A stretch of 15,508 nucleotides of DNA from an uncultured Clostridia bacterium (GTDB taxonomy: Bacteria > Bacillota > Clostridia > Oscillospirales > Oscillospiraceae), in assembly GCA_945918315.1 (NCBI GenBank), contig CAMEIK010000010.1, positions 1 to 15,508 on the forward strand, written 5' to 3'. Under the pieces are notes generated by a model. It had not been told where the DNA came from. It worked only from the letters and a program-made list of their open reading frames with translations, and searched no databases. Both the position numbers and the translations under genes were made by a program. Shown here in pieces: positions 5,397 to 12,237 of this stretch. Numbering within the stretch: the first letter of the stretch is position 1; the number at the start of each line of letters is the position of its first letter.

Positions 5397-6626
5397 GATT
5401 ACAATACAATTCTTGACCTGGCCACGGATGTGGGCTATGAGCTTGCCATGGCAGGCGCGGAAACCTTCCGTGTGGAAGACAGCGTTCACAGGATCCTGGA
5501 AAGCTACGGACTGGACTCCGATGTGTTCGCGATTCCAAATTATCTGGTGGTAAGCATTGTCACAGATACCGGCAAACCCATTACAAGAATGAGAAGGATC
5601 GGTTTTCACAGCAATGACCTGGAAATGGTGGAGCGGCTCAACGGTCTGAGCCGGAAAATCTGCAGCCGGCATCCCCAGCCCAACGAGGGCGCCGGATGGC
5701 TGAAGCATGTGCTGGATACCGCCCGGTCCTATTCCTTTGCCTCCATCATGCTGGGCTGCTTTGCCGGCGGCGCCGGCTTCGGAATGCTGTTTGGCTGCAC
5801 CCTGGCGGATTCCCTGTGGGCGGGTGTGTGCGGCATTCTCATCGGTCTTGTGCAGAAAGCCATGTCCCATCTGAAGGCGAATCCCTTCTTCACCACCCTT
5901 ACTTCCGCGTTTTTCATGGCCCTTGCCGCCTATTCCATGGTGAATCTGGGCATTGCCAAGCACACCGACGGTGTCATTATCGGCGCCCTCATGATTCTGG
6001 TTCCCGGCCTGCTCTTCACCAACGCCATGCGGGACATTATATTCGGAGACACCAATTCCGGCATTAACCGGATTGTTCAGGTGTTTCTCGTAGCCGCCGC
6101 CATCGCCCTGGGCACCGCCGCCGGCTGGAATCTCATCTGCCGGTTCTGGCGGGAACCCCTGGAGGCCCCTTCCTATATGGCGCCCTTTCCTGTTCTTTGC
6201 CTTGCCACTTTTGTCGGGTGCATCGGATTTGCCGTTCAGTTCAATATTCACGGCCCCGGCGGTCTGCTGTGCGCCCTGGGCGGTGTAATTGCCTGGGCCG
6301 TTTATTACCTGTGCGTTCAATGTGGCCTTTCGGAGCTCACCGGTTATTTCTGGGGTGGATTTTTCTCCGCCGTCTATTCCGAGATTCTCGCCAGAATCCG
6401 CAAATACCCGGCAATCTCCTATCTTGTGGTTTCCATCTTCCCCCTGATTCCCGGTGCCGGCGTGTACCGCACCATGCTCTATGCGGTTCGGGGAGAAATG
6501 GCGCTGTTTGCTGCCCAGGGTATGTATACCGCTGCCATTGCGGGCGTTATCGCCGTGGGAATCCTTCTGGTGTCCACAACCGTAAAAATGTACTACACCT
6601 GGCGGATCATGAAAAGGAAATTCTGA
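5394..6626 (+). CDS. thrE: ThrE-family threonine/serine exporter, single-chain form
   Basis: A 410-residue membrane protein of the ThrE family, which exports threonine and serine by proton antiport. Both family modules are in one chain. The N-terminal module has the soluble segment LAMAGAETFRVEDSVHRI (17-34) and VVSIVTDTGKPITRMRRI, then membrane helices from about 115 with NPFFTTLTSAFF (163-174), PGLLFTNAMRDIIFGD (204-219) and the NSGINR turn. The C-terminal module (about 265-405) has further helices and the conserved PGAGVYRTMLYAV (353-365). In many Firmicutes the modules are separate YjjP- and YjjB-like proteins; the joined form resembles Corynebacterium ThrE. The start was moved from an ATG at 5370 because the promoter predicts transcription beginning there. 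It is a single-gene unit between its own promoter and terminator. The substrate is inferred from the family. Confidence 0.9.
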   Translation: MDYNTILDLATDVGYELAMAGAETFRVEDSVHRILESYGLDSDVFAIPNYLVVSIVTDTGKPITRMRRIGFHSNDLEMVERLNGLSRKICSRHPQPNEGAGWLKHVLDTARSYSFASIMLGCFAGGAGFGMLFGCTLADSLWAGVCGILIGLVQKAMSHLKANPFFTTLTSAFFMALAAYSMVNLGIAKHTDGVIIGALMILVPGLLFTNAMRDIIFGDTNSGINRIVQVFLVAAAIALGTAAGWNLICRFWREPLEAPSYMAPFPVLCLATFVGCIGFAVQFNIHGPGGLLCALGGVIAWAVYYLCVQCGLSELTGYFWGGFFSAVYSEILARIRKYPAISYLVVSIFPLIPGAGVYRTMLYAVRGEMALFAAQGMYTAAIAGVIAVGILLVSTTVKMYYTWRIMKRKF

Positions 6627-6633
6627 ATTTGAA

Positions 6634-6671
6634 CGGCTGCCCCTGCGAAAAACCGTGGGGGCAGCCGGTTT
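6634..6671 (+). terminator. Terminator after thrE, possibly serving both strands
   Basis: CGGCTGCCCC (6634-6643) pairs with GGGGCAGCCG (6658-6667), ten perfect base pairs, followed by GTTTTC. It lies between the convergent thrE and sirtuin genes. On the minus strand the hairpin is equally stable, but only TTCAAATTC follows, so termination of the sirtuin operon there would be weaker. Confidence 0.78.
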
Positions 6672-6676
6672 TCTGT

Positions 6677-7393
6677 CTATTCCAGTTGAGAGAAGACCTC
6701 TCCCAGATTTTCGTGGAGGACCAGGTCCGCCTGATCATCATAGGGGGTGGCATCCCGGTTGATCAGCACCAGCCGGTTCCCCCGGTAATACTGAATGAGG
6801 CCCGCCGCCGGGTACACCGTGAGACTGGTACCGCCCACGATCAGAAGGTCCGCGCTCCGGATGGCCTGGACGCTTTTCGCGATCACTTCCTGGTCAAGCC
6901 CCTCCTCATACAGAACCACATCCGGTTTCACAATTCCGCCGCAGGTACACCGGGGCACACCGGAAGCATTCTTTACAAATTCCGCCGGATAAAAGGCGCC
7001 GCAGCGGGTGCAGTAATTCCGGAGCACCGAGCCGTGGAGCTCATAGACCTTCCGGGAGCCGGCCTTCTGATGAAGACCGTCAATATTCTGGGTCACCACC
7101 GCCTGAAGCTTCCCCTCCCGCTCCCACTGGGCAAGCTTTCTGTGGGTAATATTGGGTTCAAAACCCAGAGGAAGCATTTTCTCCCGGTAAAACCGGAAGA
7201 AATACTCCGGATTTTTCAAGTAAAAGCTGTGGCTGATAATGGTCTCCGGCGGGTATTCAAATTTCTGACGGTACAGGCCGTCCACACTGCGAAAATCGGG
7301 AATTCCGGATTCCGTACTGACCCCCGCGCCTCCGAAAAAGACGATGCGGCCGCTCTCCCGAACCCACCGCTGAAGCGTTTCCAGATTCGTCAC
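6677..7393 (-). CDS. NAD-dependent protein deacylase of the sirtuin family
   Basis: A 238-residue Sir2-family enzyme that removes acyl groups from lysines using NAD, releasing nicotinamide and O-acyl-ADP-ribose, in the cytoplasm. The key parts are intact: the NAD motif GGAGVSTESGIPDFRS (21-36), TQNIDGLHQKAG (101-112), catalytic His120 in ELHGSV, four zinc cysteines (128, 131, 149, 151), and GTSLTVYPAAGL (188-199). The stretch after PDFRS reads GLYRQK, which lacks the spaced Tyr-x-x-Arg pair of desuccinylase types, so deacetylation is the simplest guess. The GTG start at 7393 overlaps the trmD stop as GTGA, with GGAGGAGG about eight bases upstream, so translation is coupled to trmD. It is the last gene of the ylxM-ffh-trmD operon. 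The family is certain; the targets are unknown. Confidence 0.94.
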   Translation of the reverse strand: MTNLETLQRWVRESGRIVFFGGAGVSTESGIPDFRSVDGLYRQKFEYPPETIISHSFYLKNPEYFFRFYREKMLPLGFEPNITHRKLAQWEREGKLQAVVTQNIDGLHQKAGSRKVYELHGSVLRNYCTRCGAFYPAEFVKNASGVPRCTCGGIVKPDVVLYEEGLDQEVIAKSVQAIRSADLLIVGGTSLTVYPAAGLIQYYRGNRLVLINRDATPYDDQADLVLHENLGEVFSQLE

Positions 7394-8133
7394 CGGCCAT
7401 CCTCCTCCGCCATTTCTTTCAGAAGCTTTTTATCCTGCCTGCTGCTGAGATCCAGCTTTTCATACATATCCGGGCGGCGCTCCCGGGTGCGCCGGAGAGA
7501 CTGCTTTCTGCGCCACTGGGCCACTTTTTCATGGTTCCCGGACAGGAGAATCGGGGGCACCTGCCTGCCGTGCCACACCGCGGGACGGCTGTACTGGGGG
7601 TATTCCAGCAGGCCGTTAAAATGACTTTCCTCCTGGAAGCACTCCGGGTCTGCCAGGACACCGGGAACCATGCGGCACACCGCGTCGGTCACCGCCATGG
7701 CGGCAATCTCTCCGCCGGTGAGGACAAAATCCCCCAGGGAGATTTCTTCATCCACACACTCGTCGATAAAACGCTGGTCGATGCCCTCATAATGGCCGCA
7801 GACCAGGATCAGATTGGGAAGCTTACTGAGCCGGATGGCATCCGCCTGGGTAAAGGTATGGCCGCAGGGCGACAGAAACACGGTATGCACCGGCCCCGCC
7901 GCATCATCGCAGGCGGCCTCCCAGCAGCGGTACAGGGGGTCCGCCTGCATAATGGCGCCCCGGCCGCCGCCGTAGGGATAATCGTCCACCTGGTTTTGCT
8001 TGTTGGCGGTGTAGTCCCGGATCTGCCGGGTCTCAATCTGAAGAATGCCCCGCTCCTGGGCACGGCCCAGAATGCTGTCGGAAAGCACATCCCCCACGGA
8101 ATCCGGAAACAGGGTCAGAATTTCAATCCGCAT
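7390..8133 (-). CDS. trmD: tRNA (guanine37-N1)-methyltransferase
   Basis: TrmD methylates G37 next to the anticodon using SAM and prevents +1 frameshifting; it is a dimeric SPOUT knot enzyme. The 247-residue length is normal. Motifs are the N-terminal MRIEILTLFPD, DDYPYGGGRGAIMQADP (50-66), the knot segments VCGHYEGIDQR (111-121) and EISLGDFVLTGGE (129-141), and Arg154 in the RMVPGVL segment. At the position of the general base Asp169 of the Escherichia coli enzyme this protein has Glu169 (CFQEESHFNGLLEYPQYSRP). The C-terminal VPPILLSGNHEKVAQWR is conserved. ATG 8133 overlaps the rimM end by 11 bases and GGAGGGG lies ten bases upstream. Unlike the common order, rplS does not follow; a sirtuin gene does. 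Confidence 0.97.
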   Translation of the reverse strand: MRIEILTLFPDSVGDVLSDSILGRAQERGILQIETRQIRDYTANKQNQVDDYPYGGGRGAIMQADPLYRCWEAACDDAAGPVHTVFLSPCGHTFTQADAIRLSKLPNLILVCGHYEGIDQRFIDECVDEEISLGDFVLTGGEIAAMAVTDAVCRMVPGVLADPECFQEESHFNGLLEYPQYSRPAVWHGRQVPPILLSGNHEKVAQWRRKQSLRRTRERRPDMYEKLDLSSRQDKKLLKEMAEEDGR

Positions 8134-8614
8134 CGGTTGCCATCCCCTCCAGAAGCTTCACTTCCATCCGGTTTTCCTCCATATCCACATGGAGGATGAA
8201 TTCCCGGACAGCAGGAATCATATACTCCCGCTGGCCCTTCACCACATAGACCTGATTGCCGGGATAGTCCAGCACCTCGGTCAGGGTTCCCACCGTCTGT
8301 TCCTGGCAGACCACCGTCATGCCGATAAGCTCCGCGACAAAGGTGATTCCCTCCGGCGCGTCCTCCCGGTAAAGCTCCACCGTCTTCCCCCGCAGGGCCT
8401 GGGCAGCTTCCACCGTATCGATGCCATCCAGCTTAACAAGGTTGCAGGTTTTCTGAACCCGGCAGGACCGGATGGTGAAGTCTTCGCCGCCAATCCGGCA
8501 GCGGCGGTAAGCGCAAAGATCCTCCGGGGTGTCCAGCCAGGGAAGCACCTTCACTTCTCCCCGGACACCGTGGGTGGTAACAATCTGCCCCGCTTCAATA
8601 TAGGTAAGTTTCAT
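8123..8614 (-). CDS. rimM: 16S rRNA processing protein, 30S maturation factor
   Basis: RimM binds ribosomal protein S19 and helps mature the head of the 30S subunit. The 163-residue product has the expected two beta-barrel domains: the N-terminal one with YIEAGQIVTTHGVRGEVKVL (4-23) and the C-terminal PRC barrel with LIGMTVVCQEQTVGTLTEVL (96-115) and YMIPAVREFILHVDMEENRM (131-150). Start ATG 8614 follows AGGAGG with a suitable gap. The frame runs 23 codons further upstream, but that segment crosses the khpA-rimM hairpin and has no family resemblance. It overlaps trmD by 11 bases. It is separated from khpA by 73 bases that hold a perfect hairpin, which may lower expression relative to rpsP. 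Confidence 0.95.
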   Translation of the reverse strand: MKLTYIEAGQIVTTHGVRGEVKVLPWLDTPEDLCAYRRCRIGGEDFTIRSCRVQKTCNLVKLDGIDTVEAAQALRGKTVELYREDAPEGITFVAELIGMTVVCQEQTVGTLTEVLDYPGNQVYVVKGQREYMIPAVREFILHVDMEENRMEVKLLEGMATDAD

Positions 8615-8656
8615 GGAGTGACCTCCTGTAAACAGTGTTGTCTCACAAAACGGAAA

Positions 8657-8680
8657 ATGCGTGACGGAACCGTCACGCAT
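8657..8680 (-). terminator. Hairpin between khpA and rimM, possible partial terminator
   Basis: On the minus strand, ATGCGTGACGG and CCGTCACGCAT are perfect 11-base arms with two bases between them, and TTTTCCGTTTTG follows directly. It begins eight bases after the khpA stop. The T-run is interrupted, so leaky termination (attenuation) or a mRNA processing and stability hairpin are both possible. rimM and trmD have no other promoter that I can see. Confidence 0.6.
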
Positions 8681-8687
8681 CACCGTA

Positions 8688-8918
8688 TCATTCTACGATC
8701 TCGACCGTGACCTTCTCGCCTGTGCGCTGGGCTACAGTCTTGATAATGGTGCGGATCTCTTTCGCGATCCGCCCCTGGCGTCCGATTACCTTGCCCATGT
8801 CGCCCTCGGCTACATGAAGCTCCAGCACCTTTCCCTCTTCATCCTCAGTCTCGGTGACCGTGACGGAATCGGGATCATCCACCAGGTTCTTTGCCATATA
8901 CAGCAAAAGTTCCTTCAT
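8688..8918 (-). CDS. khpA: KH-domain RNA-binding protein
   Basis: A 76-residue single KH-domain protein (KhpA/YlqC family). KhpA, usually paired with KhpB, binds many RNAs in Gram-positive bacteria and affects cell elongation and division. The RNA-binding loop is GKVIGRQGR (42-50), containing the GxxG motif, followed by the helix IAKEIRTIIKTVAQR and the last strand KVTVEIVE. Its N-terminal MKELLLYMAKNLVDDP is characteristic. ATG 8918 has AAGGAGAGG upstream. It lies 22 bases after rpsP, the standard place for this gene in Firmicutes. Confidence 0.95.
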   Translation of the reverse strand: MKELLLYMAKNLVDDPDSVTVTETEDEEGKVLELHVAEGDMGKVIGRQGRIAKEIRTIIKTVAQRTGEKVTVEIVE

Positions 8919-8940
8919 TGTGCCTCTCCTTCAGGGAATC

Positions 8941-9180
8941 TTACAGCACGCCAGCATTCTTCAGCAGGCCACGGACAGTGTCGGTGGGCTGAGCGCCGTT
9001 CTTGATCCAGGTCTGGGCCTTCTCGGCGTCAACAGTGATGACAGCAGGATTCACCAGAGGGTTGTAAGTTCCGATTTCTTCGATGCAGCGGCCGTCACGG
9101 GGAGAACGGGAATCCGCAACCACGATCCGGTAGTAGGGGTTCTTCTTGGCGCCCATTCTTCTCAGTCTGATCTTAACCAT
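8941..9180 (-). CDS. rpsP: 30S ribosomal protein S16
   Basis: A structural protein of the 30S subunit that binds 16S rRNA and supports its assembly. The 79 residues cover the whole family: [20 protein letters not shown] at the start, the basic [20 protein letters not shown], and the [20 protein letters not shown] stretch near the end. ATG 9180 has GGAGGTGA ten bases upstream; the open frame reaches 9282 without further resemblance. It follows ffh after 79 bases, which contain a 15-base palindrome (9219-9233), and precedes khpA. Confidence 0.97.
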   Translation of the reverse strand: MVKIRLRRMGAKKNPYYRIVVADSRSPRDGRCIEEIGTYNPLVNPAVITVDAEKAQTWIKNGAQPTDTVRGLLKNAGVL

Positions 9181-9218
9181 GAGAGTTTCACCTCCATAAA
9201 AATATCTTTGTATATCGC

Positions 9219-9233
9219 AAAGCAATTTGCTTT
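9219..9233. repeat. 15-base palindrome between ffh and rpsP
   Basis: AAAGCAA-T-TTGCTTT is a perfect seven-base inverted repeat around one base in the 79-base ffh-rpsP gap. It is too tight to form a full RNA hairpin but could form a smaller one with a wider loop. It may be a processing or regulatory site; the function is unknown. Confidence 0.5.
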
Positions 9234-9259
9234 CAGCGAACGATGGAATCCGGGATTTC

Positions 9260-10609
9260 TCAAAAGCCGGGGAAGCCGCCAAAGCCGCCCATTCCCCGCA
9301 TTCGTTTCAGCTTCTTTCCCGCCCCGGGACCGGAAAACTGCTTGATAAGCTTGCGCATCTGCTCAAAGGACTTGAGGAGCCTGTTCACATCCTCCACCTT
9401 CACACCGGCACCGGCGGCAATCCGCTTCTTCCGGCTGGCGGCAATGATTTCCGGCTTCTCCCGCTCCTTGGGAGTCATGGAAAGGATGATGGCCTCAGTG
9501 TGGGCCATGGCCTTCTCATCCACCTTCATACCCTTCAGGTTGGCACCACCGGGCATCTGGGCAAGAATCTCCTCCATGGAGCCCATGGACTTCATCTGCA
9601 CCATCTGGTCGTAGAAGTCCTGAAGGGTGAAGCGGTTGGACTTCAGCTTCTGCTCCATCTCAGCGGCTTTCTTGGCATCGTAGGCCTTTTCCGCCTTCTC
9701 AATAAGGCTCAGCACATCGCCCATGCCCAGAATCCGGCTTGCCATCCGGTCGGGGTGGAAGGCTTCAATATCCTCCAGCTTTTCGCCGATACCGGCGAAC
9801 TTGATGGGCTTTCCCGTGACCGCACGGACAGACAGGGCCGCACCGCCTCTGGCGTCGCCGTCCAGCTTACTGAGCATCACGGAATCGATATCCAGCCATT
9901 CATTGAAGCTCTGGGCCGCGTTCACCGCGTCCTGACCGGTCATGGCATCCACAACCAGCATGATCTCGTTGGGCTTCACAGTGGCCTTGATATTTTTCAG
10001 TTCCTCCATAAGGGCTTCGTCCACATGGAGGCGGCCGGCGGTATCCAGGAATACCATGTCATAGCCCCGCTGACGGGCATGGAGCACCGCTTCCTTCGCG
10101 GTGTCCACCGGGTTCTGGGTGCCCCGTTCAAAGACGGGAATGCCCAGCTTATCGCCGCAGACCTTCAGCTGCTGGATAGCGGCGGGACGGTAGATATCGC
10201 AGGCCACCAGCAGGGGGTTCCGGCCCTGCCGCTTCATAAGCCCCGCCAGCTTGCTGCCGTTGGTGGTTTTGCCCGCGCCCTGCAGGCCCACCAGCATAAC
10301 CACCGTAGGACCATTGGGATTGATATTCAAATGCCGGGCATCGCTGCCCATGAGCTTGCACAGCTCCTCGTTGACGATCTTTACAATCATCTGGGCAGGT
10401 GTCAGGGACTCCAGCACATCCGTGCCCACGCACCGCTCGGTAACGGTCTTTGTAAAGTCCTTTACCACCTTATAGCTGACATCCGCCTCCAGAAGCGCCA
10501 TCCGGATTTCCCGCATGGCCTCCTTCACATCGGCTTCCTTCAGGCGTCCCTTGCCCCGAAGCTTCTTGAAGGTGGCGGAAATTTTTTCGGTCAAACCCTC
10601 AAATGCCAT
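9260..10609 (-). CDS. ffh: Signal recognition particle GTPase (SRP54)
   Basis: Ffh binds signal peptides emerging from ribosomes, with SRP RNA, and delivers them to FtsY and SecYEG at the membrane. The 449-residue protein has an N domain (1-95) with [16 protein letters not shown], a GTPase G domain with GLQGAGKTT (108-116), DTAGR (189-193), [10 protein letters not shown] (247-256) and [12 protein letters not shown] (273-284), and a methionine-rich M domain (about 325-435) with the RNA-binding [10 protein letters not shown] (393-402). The tail is short and Gly-Phe rich ([10 protein letters not shown]). G4 is SKLD rather than the common TKLD, a mild change. ATG 10609 has AGGAG upstream, with only three bases between the ylxM stop and this start. 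No SRP RNA gene is present in the window. Confidence 0.98.
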   Translation of the reverse strand: MAFEGLTEKISATFKKLRGKGRLKEADVKEAMREIRMALLEADVSYKVVKDFTKTVTERCVGTDVLESLTPAQMIVKIVNEELCKLMGSDARHLNINPNGPTVVMLVGLQGAGKTTNGSKLAGLMKRQGRNPLLVACDIYRPAAIQQLKVCGDKLGIPVFERGTQNPVDTAKEAVLHARQRGYDMVFLDTAGRLHVDEALMEELKNIKATVKPNEIMLVVDAMTGQDAVNAAQSFNEWLDIDSVMLSKLDGDARGGAALSVRAVTGKPIKFAGIGEKLEDIEAFHPDRMASRILGMGDVLSLIEKAEKAYDAKKAAEMEQKLKSNRFTLQDFYDQMVQMKSMGSMEEILAQMPGGANLKGMKVDEKAMAHTEAIILSMTPKEREKPEIIAASRKKRIAAGAGVKVEDVNRLLKSFEQMRKLIKQFSGPGAGKKLKRMRGMGGFGGFPGF

Positions 10610-10612
10610 TGT

Positions 10613-10957
10613 TTACTCCTCAAGTTCCCTGGCGTTAGCGATGATCCGCTGGGCGGCCTCCGCCACTTTCTGATCCGGATGGTTTCGAAGGGCTTCCGCC
10701 TCAAAAAGGATTCCGGCCAGCGCGCGGCGGGCATCCCGGGCCCGGCGGACACAGCCCGTCTTTTCTTCCATATTCCGAAGACGCTGCTCCGCACGGCTCA
10801 GGTTGTCAAAGACACCCTGCCGGCTGACCCCCAGAACCTCAGCGATTTCTCCCATGGACAGGTCCTGATTGTACCGCAGGTCGAAGCACTGCCTCTGGCG
10901 CTCGGTCAGAAGCTCACCATAATAGTCAAGCAGGAGCGTCATTTCCACAGCGTCCAT
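10613..10957 (-). CDS. ylxM: YlxM-family helix-turn-helix protein, SRP operon
   Basis: A 114-residue UPF0122 (YlxM/p13) protein. Homologues in streptococci bind the SRP and stimulate its GTPase activity; the fold looks like sigma-factor region 4. Here LLTERQRQCFDLRYNQDLSM (17-35 approximately) leads into the helix-turn-helix GEIAEVLGVSRQGVFDNL (36-53) and a basic helix RAEQRLRNMEEK. A longer alpha-helical tail follows. ATG 10957 is preceded by a purine-rich but weak ribosome binding site in a 40-base leader. It is the first gene of the operon and sits three bases before ffh, which supports an SRP role. Confidence 0.94.
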   Translation of the reverse strand: MDAVEMTLLLDYYGELLTERQRQCFDLRYNQDLSMGEIAEVLGVSRQGVFDNLSRAEQRLRNMEEKTGCVRRARDARRALAGILFEAEALRNHPDQKVAEAAQRIIANARELEE

Positions 10958-11003
10958 ATCTCAGCGCCCCCATTGTCAAGGTATTGTCCTTGCGTCCTGA
11001 CGT

Positions 11004-11032
11004 ATTGTACAGGATACACGCCGGTTTGTCAA
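11004..11032 (-). promoter_or_regulatory. Strong promoter of the ylxM-ffh-rpsP-khpA-rimM-trmD-sirtuin operon
   Basis: Minus-strand -35 TTGACA (11032-11027), exactly 17 bases, then -10 TACAAT (11009-11004). The -35 is consensus and the -10 matches 5 of 6. Predicted start is near 10997, giving a 40-base leader. The -35 is also one arm of an inverted repeat with CTTGACA at 11042-11048. Confidence 0.88.
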
Positions 11033-11048
11033 GTATTTTTTCTTGACA
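11027..11048. repeat. Inverted repeat at the ylxM promoter
   Basis: TGTCAAG (11027-11033) and CTTGACA (11042-11048) are perfect inverted arms around an eight-base T-rich centre. One arm holds the -35 of the ylxM promoter. There is no paired -10 for the other TTGACA on the plus strand, so a divergent promoter is not supported. It may be a protein-binding dyad or chance. Confidence 0.45.
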
Positions 11049-11061
11049 TTCCTTGTTTTCT

Positions 11062-11697
11062 TTACAGTGCGCGATACCACCGGGACAGCTCCCCGGTTTT
11101 CAGAAAACCGGCCCTCTCGTAGAGCCGGATGGCCCGGGTATTGGTGGAAGCAACCTCCAGAAAAAGGGGCTCCCCGGGACACAGGGTAAAGAGGGTATGC
11201 AGGGTCTCCTCTCCCCCGCCGGGTATCGCGGAGGCAATCGTCCGGACGCAGCCGTTTTCCAGGATTCCGATACCCAGGAGCCTCCCGCGGTCGTGGACAT
11301 AATAGGCAGAGCCGGAGGTAAGCCACTCTTCGTCCTTTGCTTCCAGTGTTCCCGCGTTATCCACCCCGGCCATCCTGGCGTTGTACAGCTTCCGGAATTC
11401 GGCGACGGTTTCCCCGGTAACCGGCCAGAGACATTTTACTTTTCCGGGATCCGGCTTCGCTTCCCCCCGCATCCGCAGCACGGCGCAGTGCAGTGGAAGC
11501 GCTTCCAACCAGGGGTGTCCGGAAGCGTAAACCCGCTCCGCTCCGCACATCCGGCAGAAGGAAACGCATTCTTTCAGCAGGTTTTCCGGTTCCAGGCTGT
11601 CTTGGATCCGCACAAACGCCTCCCCGCGGTAGGGGATTTCCCCCAGAATCAGGCTTGCAGCCCCATTTTCAGTGGTAAAAACCGGAATATCCTTCAT
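11062..11697 (-). CDS. GNAT-family N-acetyltransferase
   Basis: A 211-residue protein with a C-terminal GNAT acetyltransferase domain (about 90-211) that would move an acetyl group from acetyl-CoA to an amine. The last part is typical: LFLEVASTNTRAIRLYERAGFLKTG (178-202), the motif B helix where GNATs bind substrate and CoA. The usual acetyl-CoA loop R/Q-x-x-G-x-G/A is poor; the matching place reads IPGGGEETLHTLF (158-170). The N-terminal 90 residues contain several cysteines (44, 48, 51, 71) and are not a domain I recognise; they may be a degenerate second GNAT-like half. ATG 11697 follows AAAGGAG. No terminator separates it from the ylxM promoter downstream. The substrate cannot be assigned. 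Confidence 0.82.
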   Translation of the reverse strand: MKDIPVFTTENGAASLILGEIPYRGEAFVRIQDSLEPENLLKECVSFCRMCGAERVYASGHPWLEALPLHCAVLRMRGEAKPDPGKVKCLWPVTGETVAEFRKLYNARMAGVDNAGTLEAKDEEWLTSGSAYYVHDRGRLLGIGILENGCVRTIASAIPGGGEETLHTLFTLCPGEPLFLEVASTNTRAIRLYERAGFLKTGELSRWYRAL

Positions 11698-11822
11698 GAG
11701 AAACTCCTTTCTTCGCCAACATTTTAGTGCATTCTATACAAATCATTTCTGGGCTTTTCCATGTCTATACATCGATTCCTAACAATTTTTTTGCAGATTT
11801 TGTCATTTTGATGTTTTCACAC

Positions 11823-11880
11823 TTGATTTCCTAACAAAAATCTGTATAATTACTGGCGACTGACGCGATGAAAGGAGGTC
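11823..11880 (+). promoter_or_regulatory. Promoter and RBS of the 77-aa protein gene
   Basis: -35 TTGATT (11823-11828), a 16-base spacer, and a consensus -10 TATAAT (11845-11850), giving transcription from about 11857. AAAGGAGGTC (11871-11880) is a nearly full anti-16S match four bases before ATG 11885. The upstream 11698-11822 is AT-rich compared with the rest of the window, contains CCTAACAA twice (about 11777 and 11830), and shows only weak minus-strand -10 candidates for the acetyltransferase gene. Confidence 0.75.
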
Positions 11881-11884
11881 AACC

Positions 11885-12118
11885 ATGAACAAGATCATCT
11901 GCAAAAAGGTATACGACACAGAAACCGCCACCCTGGTGCACAAGTTTACCCAGGGCTATCTGGGTGATCCCGCCGGTTTTGAGGAAACGCTGTACCAGAC
12001 TCCCGAGGGTCTGTACTTCCTGTATGTCGATGGCGGCGAAGCTTCTCCTTACCCCACCGAGGACATCCAGCGTCTTGCCAAGACTAAGGTAAACGCCTGG
12101 CTGGAAGCACACAAGTAA
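11885..12118 (+). CDS. 77-aa conserved-looking small protein, function unknown
   Basis: A soluble 77-residue protein starting MNKIICKKVYDTETATLVHK. It has no signal peptide or membrane segment. Aromatic residues alternate with acidic and glycine turns (GLYFLYVDGGEASPYPTED), suggesting a small beta sheet, followed by a C-terminal helix with a SPYP-type turn before it (IQRLAKTKVNAWLEA). I recall similar small proteins of unknown function in gut Clostridia, but I cannot name a family with certainty. Its consensus -10, excellent ribosome binding site and strong terminator make it a well-expressed single-gene unit, which argues that it is real. Its neighbours, an acetyltransferase and a zinc importer, give no functional hint. 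Confidence 0.88.
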   Translation: MNKIICKKVYDTETATLVHKFTQGYLGDPAGFEETLYQTPEGLYFLYVDGGEASPYPTEDIQRLAKTKVNAWLEAHK

Positions 12119-12131
12119 GTCCATACCGAAA

Positions 12132-12157
12132 GGTCCGCGCCCGGCGCGGGCCTTTTT
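12132..12157 (+). terminator. Terminator of the 77-aa protein gene
   Basis: GGTCCGCGCC (12132-12141) pairs with GGCGCGGGCC (12143-12152) with one G-T pair; eight pairs remain when a real loop is allowed. A run of five T follows at 12153-12157. Confidence 0.9.
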
Positions 12158-12186
12158 CATTTTGCGGCAGACTTTTTTGTTCCGGC

Positions 12187-12216
12187 TTGACAAACATGCT
12201 ATCCTATAATTAGAAA
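12187..12216 (+). promoter_or_regulatory. Promoter of the zinc ABC importer-trmO operon
   Basis: A consensus TTGACA is at 12187-12192 and a consensus TATAAT at 12205-12210, but they are only 12 bases apart, too close to work together. The first pairs best with TAGAAA (12211-12216, 18-base spacer); TATAAT could act with a poor -35. AGAAGG precedes ATG 12238. I see no clear Zur or MntR operator, although zinc control would be expected. Confidence 0.5.
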
Positions 12217-12237
12217 CGGAAACAGAAGGTTGCCAAC

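Noticed and set aside
5379..6320. 313-codon minus-strand open frame opposite thrE
   Set aside because: Gly/His-rich antisense shadow of a membrane protein gene, with no start signals.
6197..7624. 475-codon plus-strand open frame across the thrE end, terminator and sirtuin
   Set aside because: It crosses a strong terminator and lies over three well-supported genes in wrong frames; its composition is not protein-like.
9227..11122. 631-codon plus-strand open frame opposite ffh and ylxM
   Set aside because: It is the antisense shadow of firmly identified ffh and ylxM, with the His/Leu/Gly-rich composition typical of such shadows and no ribosome binding site.
12187..12237. Zur operator before the zinc importer
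   Set aside because: I looked for the Firmicute Zur dyad around ATTACGAT-type arms and found only a weak CTATAATTAG near-palindrome, not enough to call.
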